Shown: positions 1 through 7,163, counted from the stretch's first letter. The stretch is 10,313 bases of DNA from Bifidobacterium breve (GCA_945882475.1 CAMCWJ010000079.1:1-10313), one strand, 5' to 3'. Notes: generated by a model from the letters alone, not told the origin. Numbers and translations: made by a program.

Positions 1-82
1 TGCCTCAGTTTGCTCAGTGCTGGTACGCAAGGTCATACCCATGAAGCCAATGATACCTCGGTGATACCACTTGGCCTAGGCC
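1..82. other. Left-edge non-coding stretch downstream of the channel gene
   Basis: I see no convincing gene here. The 7-mer TGATACC occurs at 51-57 and 62-68, 11 bp apart. A perfect 10-bp palindrome, GGCCTAGGCC, occupies 73-82 directly after the stop codon of the minus-strand channel gene. It has no loop and no following T-run, so it is at best a weak terminator candidate. Confidence 0.3.
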
Positions 83-904
83 TCAGCGCAGCGGCGTCGC
101 CTCCACCACGCCGATCTCCGCGGGCTGGGTGATCGCGGCGGGCAGGAACTTCTCGATGCCGTAGACGAACAGCGCCCCGCCGATCAACGGCGCGACGATC
201 GGCACCCAGAAGTACAACTCCGGGCCGTTGGCCGAGAAGAACGCATCCTGGTAGCCGGTCAGCCAGGAGGCCAGTCGCGGCGCGAAGTCCCGGGCGGGAT
301 TGATCGCGTAGCCGGCGTTGGAGCCCCAGCCCAGACCGATCGCCACCACCAGCAGGCCGATGAACAGCGGTGCGGTATTGCCCAGCGGGGGATTGTTGAC
401 CGCGCTGGTGAGCGCGAAGATCACCGCCACCAGGATTGCGGTGCCCACCACCTGATCGAGGAACGCCGTGCTGATCGAGATTCCGGCGTCGGGGGAGGTG
501 GAGAAGATGCCCTGGGTGGCCTTGGTATGCCCGGCGTCGACGCGGCGGATCGCATCGGCGTAGACCACCCGCACCACCAGTGCGGCGACGAACGCACCGA
601 GCAACTGAGCGGCGATGTAGGGCAAAATCTTTCGCGCCGGGAAGCCCTTGAAGGCCGCCAGCGCCACCGTGACCGCGGGGTTCAGATGCGCACCGCTGAG
701 TCGGCCGGCGACGAAGACCGCCATGCACACTCCCAGGCCCCACCCCCACGCGACCGAGTTGTAGTCACCGGTGGCCCCGGGGACCGTGCCCAGTTCCTTG
801 CCGCCGGTGACGACCTGGGCCACCACCCCGACTCCGAACAAGATCAGAATCATCGTTCCGAAGAACTCTGCCGAGCACTCGCCCATCAGTGGAGTTCGTT
901 TCAT
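83..904 (-). CDS. MIP-family channel, aquaglyceroporin (GlpF) type
   Basis: The 273-residue inner-membrane channel is predicted to pass glycerol and small neutral solutes, and possibly water. Both family hallmarks are visible: the first NPA at residues 75-77 (in AHLNPAVTV) and the second at 202-204 (in INPARDF). The Asp directly after NPAR (residue 206) is the known signature separating glycerol facilitators from strict aquaporins, which favours glycerol transport. Long hydrophobic stretches around residues 14-32, 50-68, 94-116, 146-168, 178-194 and 231-252 fit six transmembrane helices. Length is normal for the family. The ATG at 904 is supported by AGAGGA 8 nt upstream. The gene stands alone: no glycerol kinase or glycerol-3-phosphate dehydrogenase is adjacent, so the substrate cannot be settled from context. 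MIP membership is certain; the glycerol subtype is likely. Confidence 0.93.
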   Translation of the reverse strand: MKRTPLMGECSAEFFGTMILILFGVGVVAQVVTGGKELGTVPGATGDYNSVAWGWGLGVCMAVFVAGRLSGAHLNPAVTVALAAFKGFPARKILPYIAAQLLGAFVAALVVRVVYADAIRRVDAGHTKATQGIFSTSPDAGISISTAFLDQVVGTAILVAVIFALTSAVNNPPLGNTAPLFIGLLVVAIGLGWGSNAGYAINPARDFAPRLASWLTGYQDAFFSANGPELYFWVPIVAPLIGGALFVYGIEKFLPAAITQPAEIGVVEATPLR

Positions 905-911
905 CGCCGCT

Positions 912-947
912 GTCCTCTCGCTGCTGGGGGTCCTCTCGTTGCAGGGG
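912..947 (-). repeat. 18-bp tandem duplication in the channel-gene leader
   Basis: Two adjacent 18-bp units, 912-929 and 930-947, match at 16 of 18 positions (both begin GTCCTCTCG on the plus strand). On the minus strand each carries the Shine-Dalgarno core GAGAGGA. The proximal copy lies 8 nt from the ATG and the distal copy 18 bp further upstream. The mRNA leader therefore probably holds a duplicated ribosome-binding sequence. Confidence 0.75.
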
Positions 948-953
948 AACCTA
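948..953 (-). promoter_or_regulatory. Possible -10 box for the channel gene
   Basis: On the minus strand this reads TAGGTT, matching the mycobacterial TANNNT -10 pattern. A start about 7 nt downstream would give a roughly 36-nt leader containing both 18-bp repeat units. I see no convincing -35. Confidence 0.3.
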
Positions 954-1013
954 ACAACGCACCGCGGGGCCGTGGCGGGTTTCTGGCGGATCCGGCCGTG
1001 CTAGAACCGGGGG

Positions 1014-1775
1014 GTGTCCGCCGCCAAGCCCACCCGCCGCCGCTGGCGCCTCGCCGTGGTGCTGGCGGTCACGGTGATCGCGGCCGTCGCGGGCGTGCTG
1101 TTCTGGCAGGAACGCTCGCGTCCGGACCACACCGCCGGGCCGTCGCCGACCTGGCGCGCCGAACCGCCGACCTCCGCTCCGCTGGCTCCACCGTCGGGGG
1201 ACCCGTCGCGCTACGACCTCGCCCGGCAGCAACTCAAAGCTCTCGAGGTCCGCGGCTGGGACCGCACGTCGGACTTCAAGCGCTACCAGTTCGGCAAGGC
1301 CTGGAGCGACGACGTCGACGTCGAGTTCGGCCGCAACGGCTGCAATACCCGCGACGACATCCTGCGTCGCGACCTGCAGAACCTCGTCGTGCGCCGCGGC
1401 ACCTGCTACGCCCAAAGCGGCACGCTCGTCGACCCGTACAGTGGCGTGACCATCGAGTTCACCCGCAGCCCCGAAACCTCCAAGGCGATCGAGATCGACC
1501 ACGTCGTCGCACTGGCCGACGCCTGGTACAAGGGGGCGCGATCCTGGGACCCGCAGCGCCGGTTGGACTTCGCCAACGACCCGCGCAACCTGCTCGCGGT
1601 GAGCCCAAAAGCCAACTTCGACAAAGCATTCCGCGACGCCGCCTCCTGGCTTCCCCCGAACGAGGCGTTCCGGTGCGACTTCGTCGCGCGCCAAATCGAG
1701 GTCAAGACCGCCTACGGTCTGTGGTTGTCGGCCAAGGAGAAACGCGCGATGGCCGACGTTCTGCGCCGCTGCTAA
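1014..1775 (+). CDS. Membrane-anchored or secreted HNH nuclease, DUF1524 (GmrSD C-terminal-like) family
   Basis: The 253-residue protein begins with a basic patch (KPTRRRWR, residues 5-12) and a hydrophobic helix at about 13-31, so it is a signal peptide or signal anchor. A Pro-rich linker (about 40-64) follows, putting the catalytic part outside the cytoplasm. The C-terminal domain shows the DUF1524 HNH arrangement: GCNTRDDIL at 109-117, the catalytic EIDHVVAL at 160-167 (His163), and NDPRNLL at 188-194 followed by Asn201. Cysteines at 110, 131, 221 and 253 could form two disulfides, fitting an exported enzyme. The GTG start lies directly after a G-run with no well-spaced ribosome binding site. 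TAGAAC at 1002-1007 is an imperfect -10, so a leaderless start is possible. The family includes nuclease subunits of Type IV restriction enzymes, but a lone exported form is more likely a general or nutrient-scavenging nuclease (inference). The stop overlaps that of the next gene. Confidence 0.85.
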   Translation: MSAAKPTRRRWRLAVVLAVTVIAAVAGVLFWQERSRPDHTAGPSPTWRAEPPTSAPLAPPSGDPSRYDLARQQLKALEVRGWDRTSDFKRYQFGKAWSDDVDVEFGRNGCNTRDDILRRDLQNLVVRRGTCYAQSGTLVDPYSGVTIEFTRSPETSKAIEIDHVVALADAWYKGARSWDPQRRLDFANDPRNLLAVSPKANFDKAFRDAASWLPPNEAFRCDFVARQIEVKTAYGLWLSAKEKRAMADVLRRC

Positions 1776-2485
1776 CCAACGCCCAGCAGTGCGGCGATCC
1801 GGTTCGACACCCGCGTCAGTAACTCCTCGTCGTCGGGCACCGCGAGCACGACCGGATCCAGCACCACGTCGCCCGGTGCGTACCGCACCACGTCGGTCAT
1901 CTCGGTCAGCCGCTCGATGAAGGTCTCGATGAAGGCCCCGAAGCCGTCCAGCGGAATCACGGTCAGCAGCCCGAAGTCCCGCTGCAACTCTGTACCGGAG
2001 TGCACAACGCGGATGCCCCGGCAGCGCTCGGCCAGTTCGAGGAAGCGGTCGTGGTAGTCCATCAAGCGGTGGGCCGCGTGCACGATGCCCTCGGGGTCGG
2101 CGGCCTGTTCGTCGTGCGATGGGCCGAACACCTTGCTGAACTCCGGACTGAGCATGAGGCTGTCGACCTGACCCATCAAGCCGGAGAACTCCCCAAGCCG
2201 GTCATAGAAGAAGTGCCCCGTCACGAACTCGGTGGACGCTGTCTCGCCGGATGGCTCGGCGTACCCGAGGCGCGCGTCGCGCAGCCTCGACTCCACCGCG
2301 GCGCGGCGCTGTACCAGCACGGAGACGAACGCGGCGTACCGCCAGCACGGTGGCCGCCGCTGCAGCAGCGCATCGAGTTCGGCGCCGGTGTAGACCACCT
2401 TCGCGATCTCGGCGCCGTCCCGTTCGGCGGCCAGGCGGCGCTCCCGGTCGACGCGAGCCGCGGCATCGCCCTGGGAATCGCGCAC
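1772..2485 (-). CDS. Unrecognised soluble protein (about 237 residues)
   Basis: I do not recognise the family. The protein has no signal peptide, no membrane segment and no cysteine cluster. It looks mostly alpha-helical, with charged segments at about residues 10-30 and 55-72, HFFYDRLGEF at 91-100, a middle part at about 133-156 rich in His and Tyr (AAHRLMDYHDRF), and an acidic C-terminal part (VPDDEELLTR). The reading frame stays open upstream, with alternative starts at 2515, 2527 and 2533. I prefer GTG at 2485 because TAGCAT on the minus strand (2493-2498) sits exactly 7 nt before it, the spacing of a mycobacterial leaderless promoter. The 2533 start would share bases with the start codon of the divergent dehydrogenase. 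Gene reality is supported by length, coding style and the tight convergent junction at 1772-1775. Function unknown. Confidence 0.7.
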   Translation of the reverse strand: MRDSQGDAAARVDRERRLAAERDGAEIAKVVYTGAELDALLQRRPPCWRYAAFVSVLVQRRAAVESRLRDARLGYAEPSGETASTEFVTGHFFYDRLGEFSGLMGQVDSLMLSPEFSKVFGPSHDEQAADPEGIVHAAHRLMDYHDRFLELAERCRGIRVVHSGTELQRDFGLLTVIPLDGFGAFIETFIERLTEMTDVVRYAPGDVVLDPVVLAVPDDEELLTRVSNRIAALLGVG

Positions 2486-2492
2486 CGCCCGG

Positions 2493-2498
2493 ATGCTA
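2493..2498 (-). promoter_or_regulatory. -10 box (TAGCAT) for a leaderless transcript of the unknown gene
   Basis: The minus strand reads TAGCAT, then 7 nt, then GTG at 2485. This fits TANNNT with transcription starting at or next to the start codon. There is no Shine-Dalgarno sequence before that GTG, so leaderless initiation is the simplest reading. Confidence 0.45.
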
Positions 2499-2518
2499 CG
2501 GACGGCCCCTGACACCCG

Positions 2519-2524
2519 TAGCGT
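2519..2524 (+). promoter_or_regulatory. -10 box (TAGCGT) for a leaderless transcript of the dehydrogenase
   Basis: TAGCGT is followed by 7 nt and then the ATG at 2532. No ribosome binding site precedes the ATG. The geometry is identical to that of the divergent gene, and the whole bidirectional promoter lies within about 50 bp. Confidence 0.5.
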
Positions 2525-2531
2525 CATCGCC

Positions 2532-3368
2532 ATGACAACGCGCACACCCGTCGCCGTCGTGACCGGCGCCAGCCGGGGCGCCGGCCGCGGCATCGCCCAG
2601 GCACTCGGTGCGTCCGGCTGGCGGGTGTACCTGACTGGCCGCAGCGGCGCCGACCTCGACGCGGCCGCGCACGCGGTGACTGCCGCCGGTGGCGCCGGCA
2701 TCCCGGTGCGGACCGATCACGCCGACGACACCGCGGTGGCTGCCTTGTTCGCCCGGGTAGCCGAGGACAACGACGGCCTGGATCTACTGGTGAACAACGC
2801 CGCCGCCATCAGCGACCAACTGACCGATCCCGCCCCGTTCTGGGAGAAACCACTAGACCTGGCCGACGTGCTCGACGTCGGACTGCGCTCGGCGTACGTC
2901 GCGTCCTGGTACGCCGCGCCACTGCTGCTGCGCGCCCGGCGCGGACTGATCGTGTTCACGTCTTCGCCCGGGTCGGTCTGCTTCATGCACGGCCCGGCCT
3001 ACGGCGCGCAGAAGGCCGGGGTGGACAAGATGGCCACCGACATGGCCGTCGACTTCGCCGGCACCTCGGTGTCGACGGTGTCTATCTGGATGGGCATCCT
3101 GCTCACCGAAAGGCTGCGGCGTGCCTTCGGTGCCGACGAGGCCGCCTATGCGGCGTTCGCCGAGCACGCCGAGACCCCGCAGTTCACCGGTCGGCTCATC
3201 GATGCGCTCTACCGCGACCCCGACCTCGCCACGCTCTCCGGGCACACCGTGATCGCCGCCGAACTTGCGGTGAAATACGGCATCGCCGACGCCGATGGTC
3301 GCCGACCGCCGTCGCACCGTCAGGTGCTCGGGGCGCCCCGTGAGCCGAGCACCGTCGTCGTGCGTTAG
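2532..3368 (+). CDS. Short-chain dehydrogenase/reductase, DHRS1-like
   Basis: This 278-residue cytosolic NAD(P)-dependent oxidoreductase has a Rossmann fold. The cofactor motif TGASRGAG is at residues 11-18, the NNAA structural motif at 88-91, the catalytic Ser at 144/145 (FTSSPGS) and the active-site YxxxK at Tyr157-Lys161 (YGAQK). The segment from about 104 to 175 (WEKPLDLADVLDVGLRS, then a Ser-Pro-Gly strand and KAGVDKMATDMA) resembles the DHRS1 subgroup rather than FabG-type ketoreductases. The NADP/NAD discriminating stretch reads LTGRSGADLD; the Arg after Gly mildly favours NADPH. The substrate is unknown. An upstream in-frame ATG at 2493 is disfavoured because it lies inside the divergent gene's -10 box and adds residues before the usual SDR N-terminus. 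No partner gene is co-directional within 90 bp. Confidence 0.92.
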   Translation: MTTRTPVAVVTGASRGAGRGIAQALGASGWRVYLTGRSGADLDAAAHAVTAAGGAGIPVRTDHADDTAVAALFARVAEDNDGLDLLVNNAAAISDQLTDPAPFWEKPLDLADVLDVGLRSAYVASWYAAPLLLRARRGLIVFTSSPGSVCFMHGPAYGAQKAGVDKMATDMAVDFAGTSVSTVSIWMGILLTERLRRAFGADEAAYAAFAEHAETPQFTGRLIDALYRDPDLATLSGHTVIAAELAVKYGIADADGRRPPSHRQVLGAPREPSTVVVR

Positions 3369-3447
3369 CCCTTAATCCACAGACGCGGTTTCATCCCCGG
3401 TTCGGGACTTCGGCGGCGGCTGGCGCGTTTTTGTCGGCGGGGTGTTC

Positions 3448-3453
3448 TAGTGT
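3448..3453 (+). promoter_or_regulatory. -10 box (TAGTGT) of the 13E12/HNH gene
   Basis: TAGTGT fits TANNNT and is 7 nt from the ATG at 3461, the same leaderless geometry as at 2519-2532. Its last base is the first base of the LexA box, so bound LexA would cover the transcription start. Confidence 0.5.
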
Positions 3454-3468
3454 CGAACCTATGTTCGA
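3453..3468 (+). promoter_or_regulatory. SOS box (LexA operator)
   Basis: The sequence is TCGAAC-CTAT-GTTCGA, a perfect 6+4+6 match to the known mycobacterial LexA consensus TCGAAC-N4-GTTCGA. It overlaps the end of the -10 box and the first codons of the HNH gene; the ATG (3461-3463) begins inside the spacer. The gene is predicted to be repressed by LexA and induced by DNA damage. Confidence 0.85.
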
Positions 3469-4870
3469 ATCATTGGCGGAGCCGGCGTTGCTATCGGAGT
3501 TGGCGTGCGCTCAGCGTGATGAGCGCCGGGCGGTGGGTCGTCGGTTGTTGGCGGCGGGGCGGTTGTGTCAACGGCGGATGGCGGCGGTGGCCTTCGAGGA
3601 TCGGGGGCCGTGGTGTGTCGATAACTGGGAGGCGGTGGCCGCGGAGGTGGCTGCCGAGTTGGGGATCAGCCGGTCGCGGGCGTCGTCGCAGATGAACTAC
3701 GGGGTGGAGTTGCTGGAGCGGCTGCCGAAGCTCGGTGCGGCGCTGGCGGCCGGTGCGGTGGATTTCCGGGTGGTCGCGATCGCGGTGTATCGCACCGGGC
3801 TGATCACCGATGCCGAGGTGCTGGCGGCGATTGATGCCAAGCTGGCGGCTAAGGCCCCGAGGTGGAATGCCCTGTCGCGGGGTCGGGTCGTGGAGTTGGT
3901 GGATGTGTGGGTGCGCCGTCTGGATCCGGCGGCCGAGCGGGTGGCCCGCAGTGCTGATGCTGATCGTCATATCGAGATCGGTCCATCCCAGGAGGGGTTG
4001 GCGCAACTGTGGGGTGCAGTGCGGGCCCCGGACGCGGCCGCGTTGGACCGGCGGCTGGATCTGCTGGCCGCGTCGGTGTGCCGGGATGATTCGCGGACTA
4101 AGCGGCAGCGCCGCGCGGATGCGTTAGCGGCGTTGGCGGCGGGGGAGTCGGCGATGGTGTGCGACTGCGGATCCCCGGAGTGCCCCGCCCGCGACGCCGG
4201 AGCCGCCCCGGGCCAGGTCGTGATTCATGTATTGGCCGAGGGGTCCACGCTGGCCGGGCAGAGCAGTGCGCCCGGGTACCTGCCCGGGTTCGGGGCGGTG
4301 CCGGCCGAGACGGTCCGCGATCTGGCCACTCGAGCCCGGCTGCGTCCGCTCACCCCGGCTGATCAACTCGTCGCCGAGCCGGGGTATCGGCCATCGAAGG
4401 CGCTGGCGGAGTTCATCCGGGCCCGTGATCTGTGTTGCCGGTTCCCGGGGTGTGCCCAACCCGCCGAGTTCTGCGATATCGACCACACCATTCCCTACGG
4501 CTCCGGTGGGCCAACTCATCCGTCGAACCTGGCCCTGCTGTGCCGGGTGCACCATCTGCTCAAAACGTTCTGGTGCGCCGAGAACGGTTGGCGGGAAATG
4601 CAATTCCCGGACGCCACCATCGTCTGGACCTCACCCTCGGGGCGGCGCTACACCACCACACCCGGCGGGGCGCTGTTCTTCCCGCAACTGGCCACACCCA
4701 CAGGGGCCCTCAATCTTGCGGTGCCGCACCAGAACCCGAACCGTTCACCCGGACGAACCCTGATGATGCCTACCCGAAAACGCACCCGCGCCGCCGACCG
4801 CGCCGCCCGCATCGCGGGCGAACGCGCCCGCAACCACGCGCGCTGGGCCGAAGACCCGCCGCCCTTCTAG
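3461..4870 (+). CDS. DUF222/13E12-family HNH endonuclease, SOS-controlled
   Basis: The 469-residue cytosolic protein has a long N-terminal DUF222 domain (about 15-300), including a CDCGSPECP cysteine cluster at 234-242, and a C-terminal HNH zinc-nuclease fold at about 318-368. The HNH part shows CRFPGC (326-331), DIDHTIPY (339-346, catalytic His342), Asn356, and CRVHH (361-365). A basic, disordered tail (436-460) may help DNA binding. The family is multi-copy in mycobacteria (REP13E12 in M. tuberculosis, where a copy serves as attB for prophage phiRv1). The ATG at 3461 is chosen for its -10 box and SOS box; an upstream GTG at 3431 would lie before the promoter. The first half uses many TTG leucine and G-ending codons, unlike the CTG/CTC- and C-rich neighbours, which fits a mobile or repeat family. 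The exact cellular role is not established. Confidence 0.92.
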   Translation: MFESLAEPALLSELACAQRDERRAVGRRLLAAGRLCQRRMAAVAFEDRGPWCVDNWEAVAAEVAAELGISRSRASSQMNYGVELLERLPKLGAALAAGAVDFRVVAIAVYRTGLITDAEVLAAIDAKLAAKAPRWNALSRGRVVELVDVWVRRLDPAAERVARSADADRHIEIGPSQEGLAQLWGAVRAPDAAALDRRLDLLAASVCRDDSRTKRQRRADALAALAAGESAMVCDCGSPECPARDAGAAPGQVVIHVLAEGSTLAGQSSAPGYLPGFGAVPAETVRDLATRARLRPLTPADQLVAEPGYRPSKALAEFIRARDLCCRFPGCAQPAEFCDIDHTIPYGSGGPTHPSNLALLCRVHHLLKTFWCAENGWREMQFPDATIVWTSPSGRRYTTTPGGALFFPQLATPTGALNLAVPHQNPNRSPGRTLMMPTRKRTRAADRAARIAGERARNHARWAEDPPPF

Positions 4871-7158
4871 TCCTGCTTGCGGATCAGCTTCTGCAGCGCC
4901 ACCCGATCCGGCGCCAGCAGTTCGGCGATCCGGGCCTGGTTCACATCGGCGACGATGATCTCGCCGACATCCTGATTGACGCTGCTGAAGATGCCGTGCG
5001 CCTTCATCTTCTCGGTCTGATAAATGTTGTCCTCGGTCGGCGCGACGTAGTACACCGCGTCGGCCTTGAAGCGGTGCACCAACCACAGGTGCACGACCGT
5101 CATCAGTCGCTTCTGGCGCAGCTTGGCCGAGTAGGTGTTCTGGTCGCGCACCGTGAGGATGCTGCGGCCGTGCCGGTCCTTGATCGGATCGAACAACACA
5201 TCGGCCAGCTTCTCGCCGTCGGAGTCACCGAAGATGGCCAACTCCAGCACATCCGAGCCGGCCCGGCGCGGACGGAGCTGAACGCGCAGCCGCTCGCCGA
5301 GCTGGTAGTGCTCGCTCCACAACGCCAGCCAATCCTCGAGCAGCTTCTTGGGAACCTCGGTCTGCACCAGGTGTTGCACCTGGGTGGAACCCTTGCCCAT
5401 CGACTTCGTGGTCGCGGTGCGTCCCGACGATGCTGCCAGCGCGGCATCGCTGCGCGGCCCGCCGACCAGGGTCTGCGGTGTGCGGTAGGGGGATTCGACC
5501 AGCCGCATCTTGCGCTGCAAGCGGGCCAGCGCCAGCATGCCGTCCTGACGCAGCGCGGTGGCGAACTCCTCGGCCGCCACGCCGTCGACCTGGTGGCCGC
5601 CGTAGGTCATGAAGTTGAAGACGAACCCCATCTTGCCGAGTTCCTCGGGGAAGGCCCGCATCTCGTCGTCGCTCATCCCGGTGGTGTCCCAGTTGAACGA
5701 CGGCGACAGGTTGTAGGCCAGCATCATGTTCGGGTACACCGCGTGCACCGCCTCGGCGAACTCGCGCGCATCGGCGAGGTCGGCGGTCTTGGTCTCCATC
5801 CACAGCAGATCCGCGAACGGCGCTGCGGCAAGGGATTTCGCGATCGCGTAGGGGATTCCACCGCGGACCTGGAAGTAACCCTCCGGGGTCTTGGCCCGAT
5901 CGCAGTCCCACGGCGCGTCCACGCCGAGTTCCCGTGCCTTCTGCTGGGCCTCGGACAGCGAGGCGGTCTTGGCGAACTCGGCCCAATCCGCCGGCTTCAT
6001 CGCCAGCGCCTCGCCCTCGCCCTCCTTGAACCGCAGCACCTCGGCCACCGCGTTGCCGTAGGTCTCCAGGCCGGCGTCGTCCTGCCAGGCGTCGACGAAC
6101 TGCGACTCCACCCGGTCGAACAGCGCGTCGAGCGAACCGCTGCGGTCCTGGGTCCACACTGCCGCGGCCTCGTCGATCAGTGTTGTCACCCCGCGACGTT
6201 GCAGCCACGCGTCGGCCGCCGCGTACTCGGCCGCGGGCAGCGCGTATAGCAAGTGGCCGTTGAGTTCGGTCACACCCTGCTCGTAGAAGCGCCGGACCAT
6301 CGCCAGGAAGCACGCCTTGTACGGCGGGACCTCGAGGTTGGTCACCCCGAGCAGGAACGGCTGGTCGCGTTCGTCGGAGCGGCCGTCGATCAGGTTGGCG
6401 GCCTCGGCGTCGGTGCGCGCCACGATGATCCCGGGCACGCCCATGATGTCGAGCTGGAACCGGGCGGTGTTGAGCCGCTTGATCTGTTCATCCGACGGCA
6501 CCAGCACCTTGCCGCCCTGATGGCCGCACTTCTTGGTGCCCGGACGCTGATCCTCGATGTGGTACCCGGTGACGCCGGCTTCGACGAAACGCCGAATCAG
6601 GTTGCGCACGTGCGGATCCCCGCCGTGTCCGGTGTCGGCGTCGGCGATGATGAATGGCCGGTAGTCGACTGCTGGGGTGGCAGCCCGCTGCGCGTCGGTC
6701 ATCTGCAGCCGCAGGAAGTGCTGGTTACGGTCGGCGGTCAGCAGCGCTCGCACCAGTCCGGCGGCCTCATCGGGCACCTGGCTCAGCGGGTAGCTCGCCA
6801 GGTCGGGCCCGGGGTCCTCGGTCACCGAGCCCTTCGCCGAGGTGGCCCAGCCGCCCAGGTAGATGCCCTCGATGCCGCAGCGCTTCATCGCCACCGCCTG
6901 GCCGGGTGAGTACGGGCCGAACGTGGTGATGGACTTGTGCTGGGCGAACAGTTCGCGCAACCGCGCGTAGAAGGCCTTCGACGTCTCGCGGGCCACCGTG
7001 TAGTCCACCGGGATGGTTCCGCGCTGTTCGACCACCTGGCGGGCGGTGTAAAGGCGGGTGATTCCGTCGAACCGCGGGCTCGCGAAGTACTGCGACGTCG
7101 CGGCGACCTCCGCCTCGAAATCGCTTCCGGTGATTGCATCCGCTTCGATGATGGACAT
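4867..7158 (-). CDS. aceA: Isocitrate lyase 2, long form (ICL2/AceA)
   Basis: The enzyme cleaves isocitrate to glyoxylate and succinate (glyoxylate shunt). In mycobacteria isocitrate lyases also cleave 2-methylisocitrate in propionate disposal. Visible landmarks over 763 residues are GGWATSAKG (102-110), the IIADADTGHGG metal/substrate loop (170-180), the catalytic KKCGH at 209-213 (Cys211), ARTDAEA (247-253) and NLSPSFNW (483-490), where most family members have Cys instead of Leu. Length matches the roughly 766-residue ICL2 class, not the roughly 430-residue ICL1. The lyase barrel carries a long insertion, and an extra C-terminal domain (about 600-763) corresponds to the acyl-CoA-responsive regulatory domain known in ICL2. 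The frame is unbroken, unlike the split aceAa/aceAb of M. tuberculosis H37Rv. AGGGAG 5 nt before the ATG fixes the start. It is divergent from an mceA-like gene, consistent with lipid-fed metabolism. Confidence 0.96.
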   Translation of the reverse strand: MSIIEADAITGSDFEAEVAATSQYFASPRFDGITRLYTARQVVEQRGTIPVDYTVARETSKAFYARLRELFAQHKSITTFGPYSPGQAVAMKRCGIEGIYLGGWATSAKGSVTEDPGPDLASYPLSQVPDEAAGLVRALLTADRNQHFLRLQMTDAQRAATPAVDYRPFIIADADTGHGGDPHVRNLIRRFVEAGVTGYHIEDQRPGTKKCGHQGGKVLVPSDEQIKRLNTARFQLDIMGVPGIIVARTDAEAANLIDGRSDERDQPFLLGVTNLEVPPYKACFLAMVRRFYEQGVTELNGHLLYALPAAEYAAADAWLQRRGVTTLIDEAAAVWTQDRSGSLDALFDRVESQFVDAWQDDAGLETYGNAVAEVLRFKEGEGEALAMKPADWAEFAKTASLSEAQQKARELGVDAPWDCDRAKTPEGYFQVRGGIPYAIAKSLAAAPFADLLWMETKTADLADAREFAEAVHAVYPNMMLAYNLSPSFNWDTTGMSDDEMRAFPEELGKMGFVFNFMTYGGHQVDGVAAEEFATALRQDGMLALARLQRKMRLVESPYRTPQTLVGGPRSDAALAASSGRTATTKSMGKGSTQVQHLVQTEVPKKLLEDWLALWSEHYQLGERLRVQLRPRRAGSDVLELAIFGDSDGEKLADVLFDPIKDRHGRSILTVRDQNTYSAKLRQKRLMTVVHLWLVHRFKADAVYYVAPTEDNIYQTEKMKAHGIFSSVNQDVGEIIVADVNQARIAELLAPDRVALQKLIRKQD

Positions 7159-7163
7159 GGCTG

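Noticed and set aside
527..1822. 431-residue plus-strand frame over the channel gene and DUF1524 gene
   Set aside because: It is a shadow of two genes with clear family motifs, and its product is Arg-rich without structure.
2486..2701. N-terminal extension of the unknown minus-strand gene into the dehydrogenase
   Set aside because: It would overlap the SDR coding region and its cofactor motif. The extra residues are Ala/Pro-rich, and the leaderless start at 2485 explains the gene better.
1014..4870. A defence island built from two HNH nucleases
   Set aside because: The nucleases are different families, one exported and one SOS-controlled. They are separated by a convergent unknown gene and a metabolic dehydrogenase, with no methyltransferase, helicase or partner subunit.
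4432..6249. 605-residue plus-strand frame across the nuclease end and icl2
   Set aside because: It is antisense to a well-defined isocitrate lyase and its translation is low-complexity Arg/Leu/His/Gly-rich with no domain.
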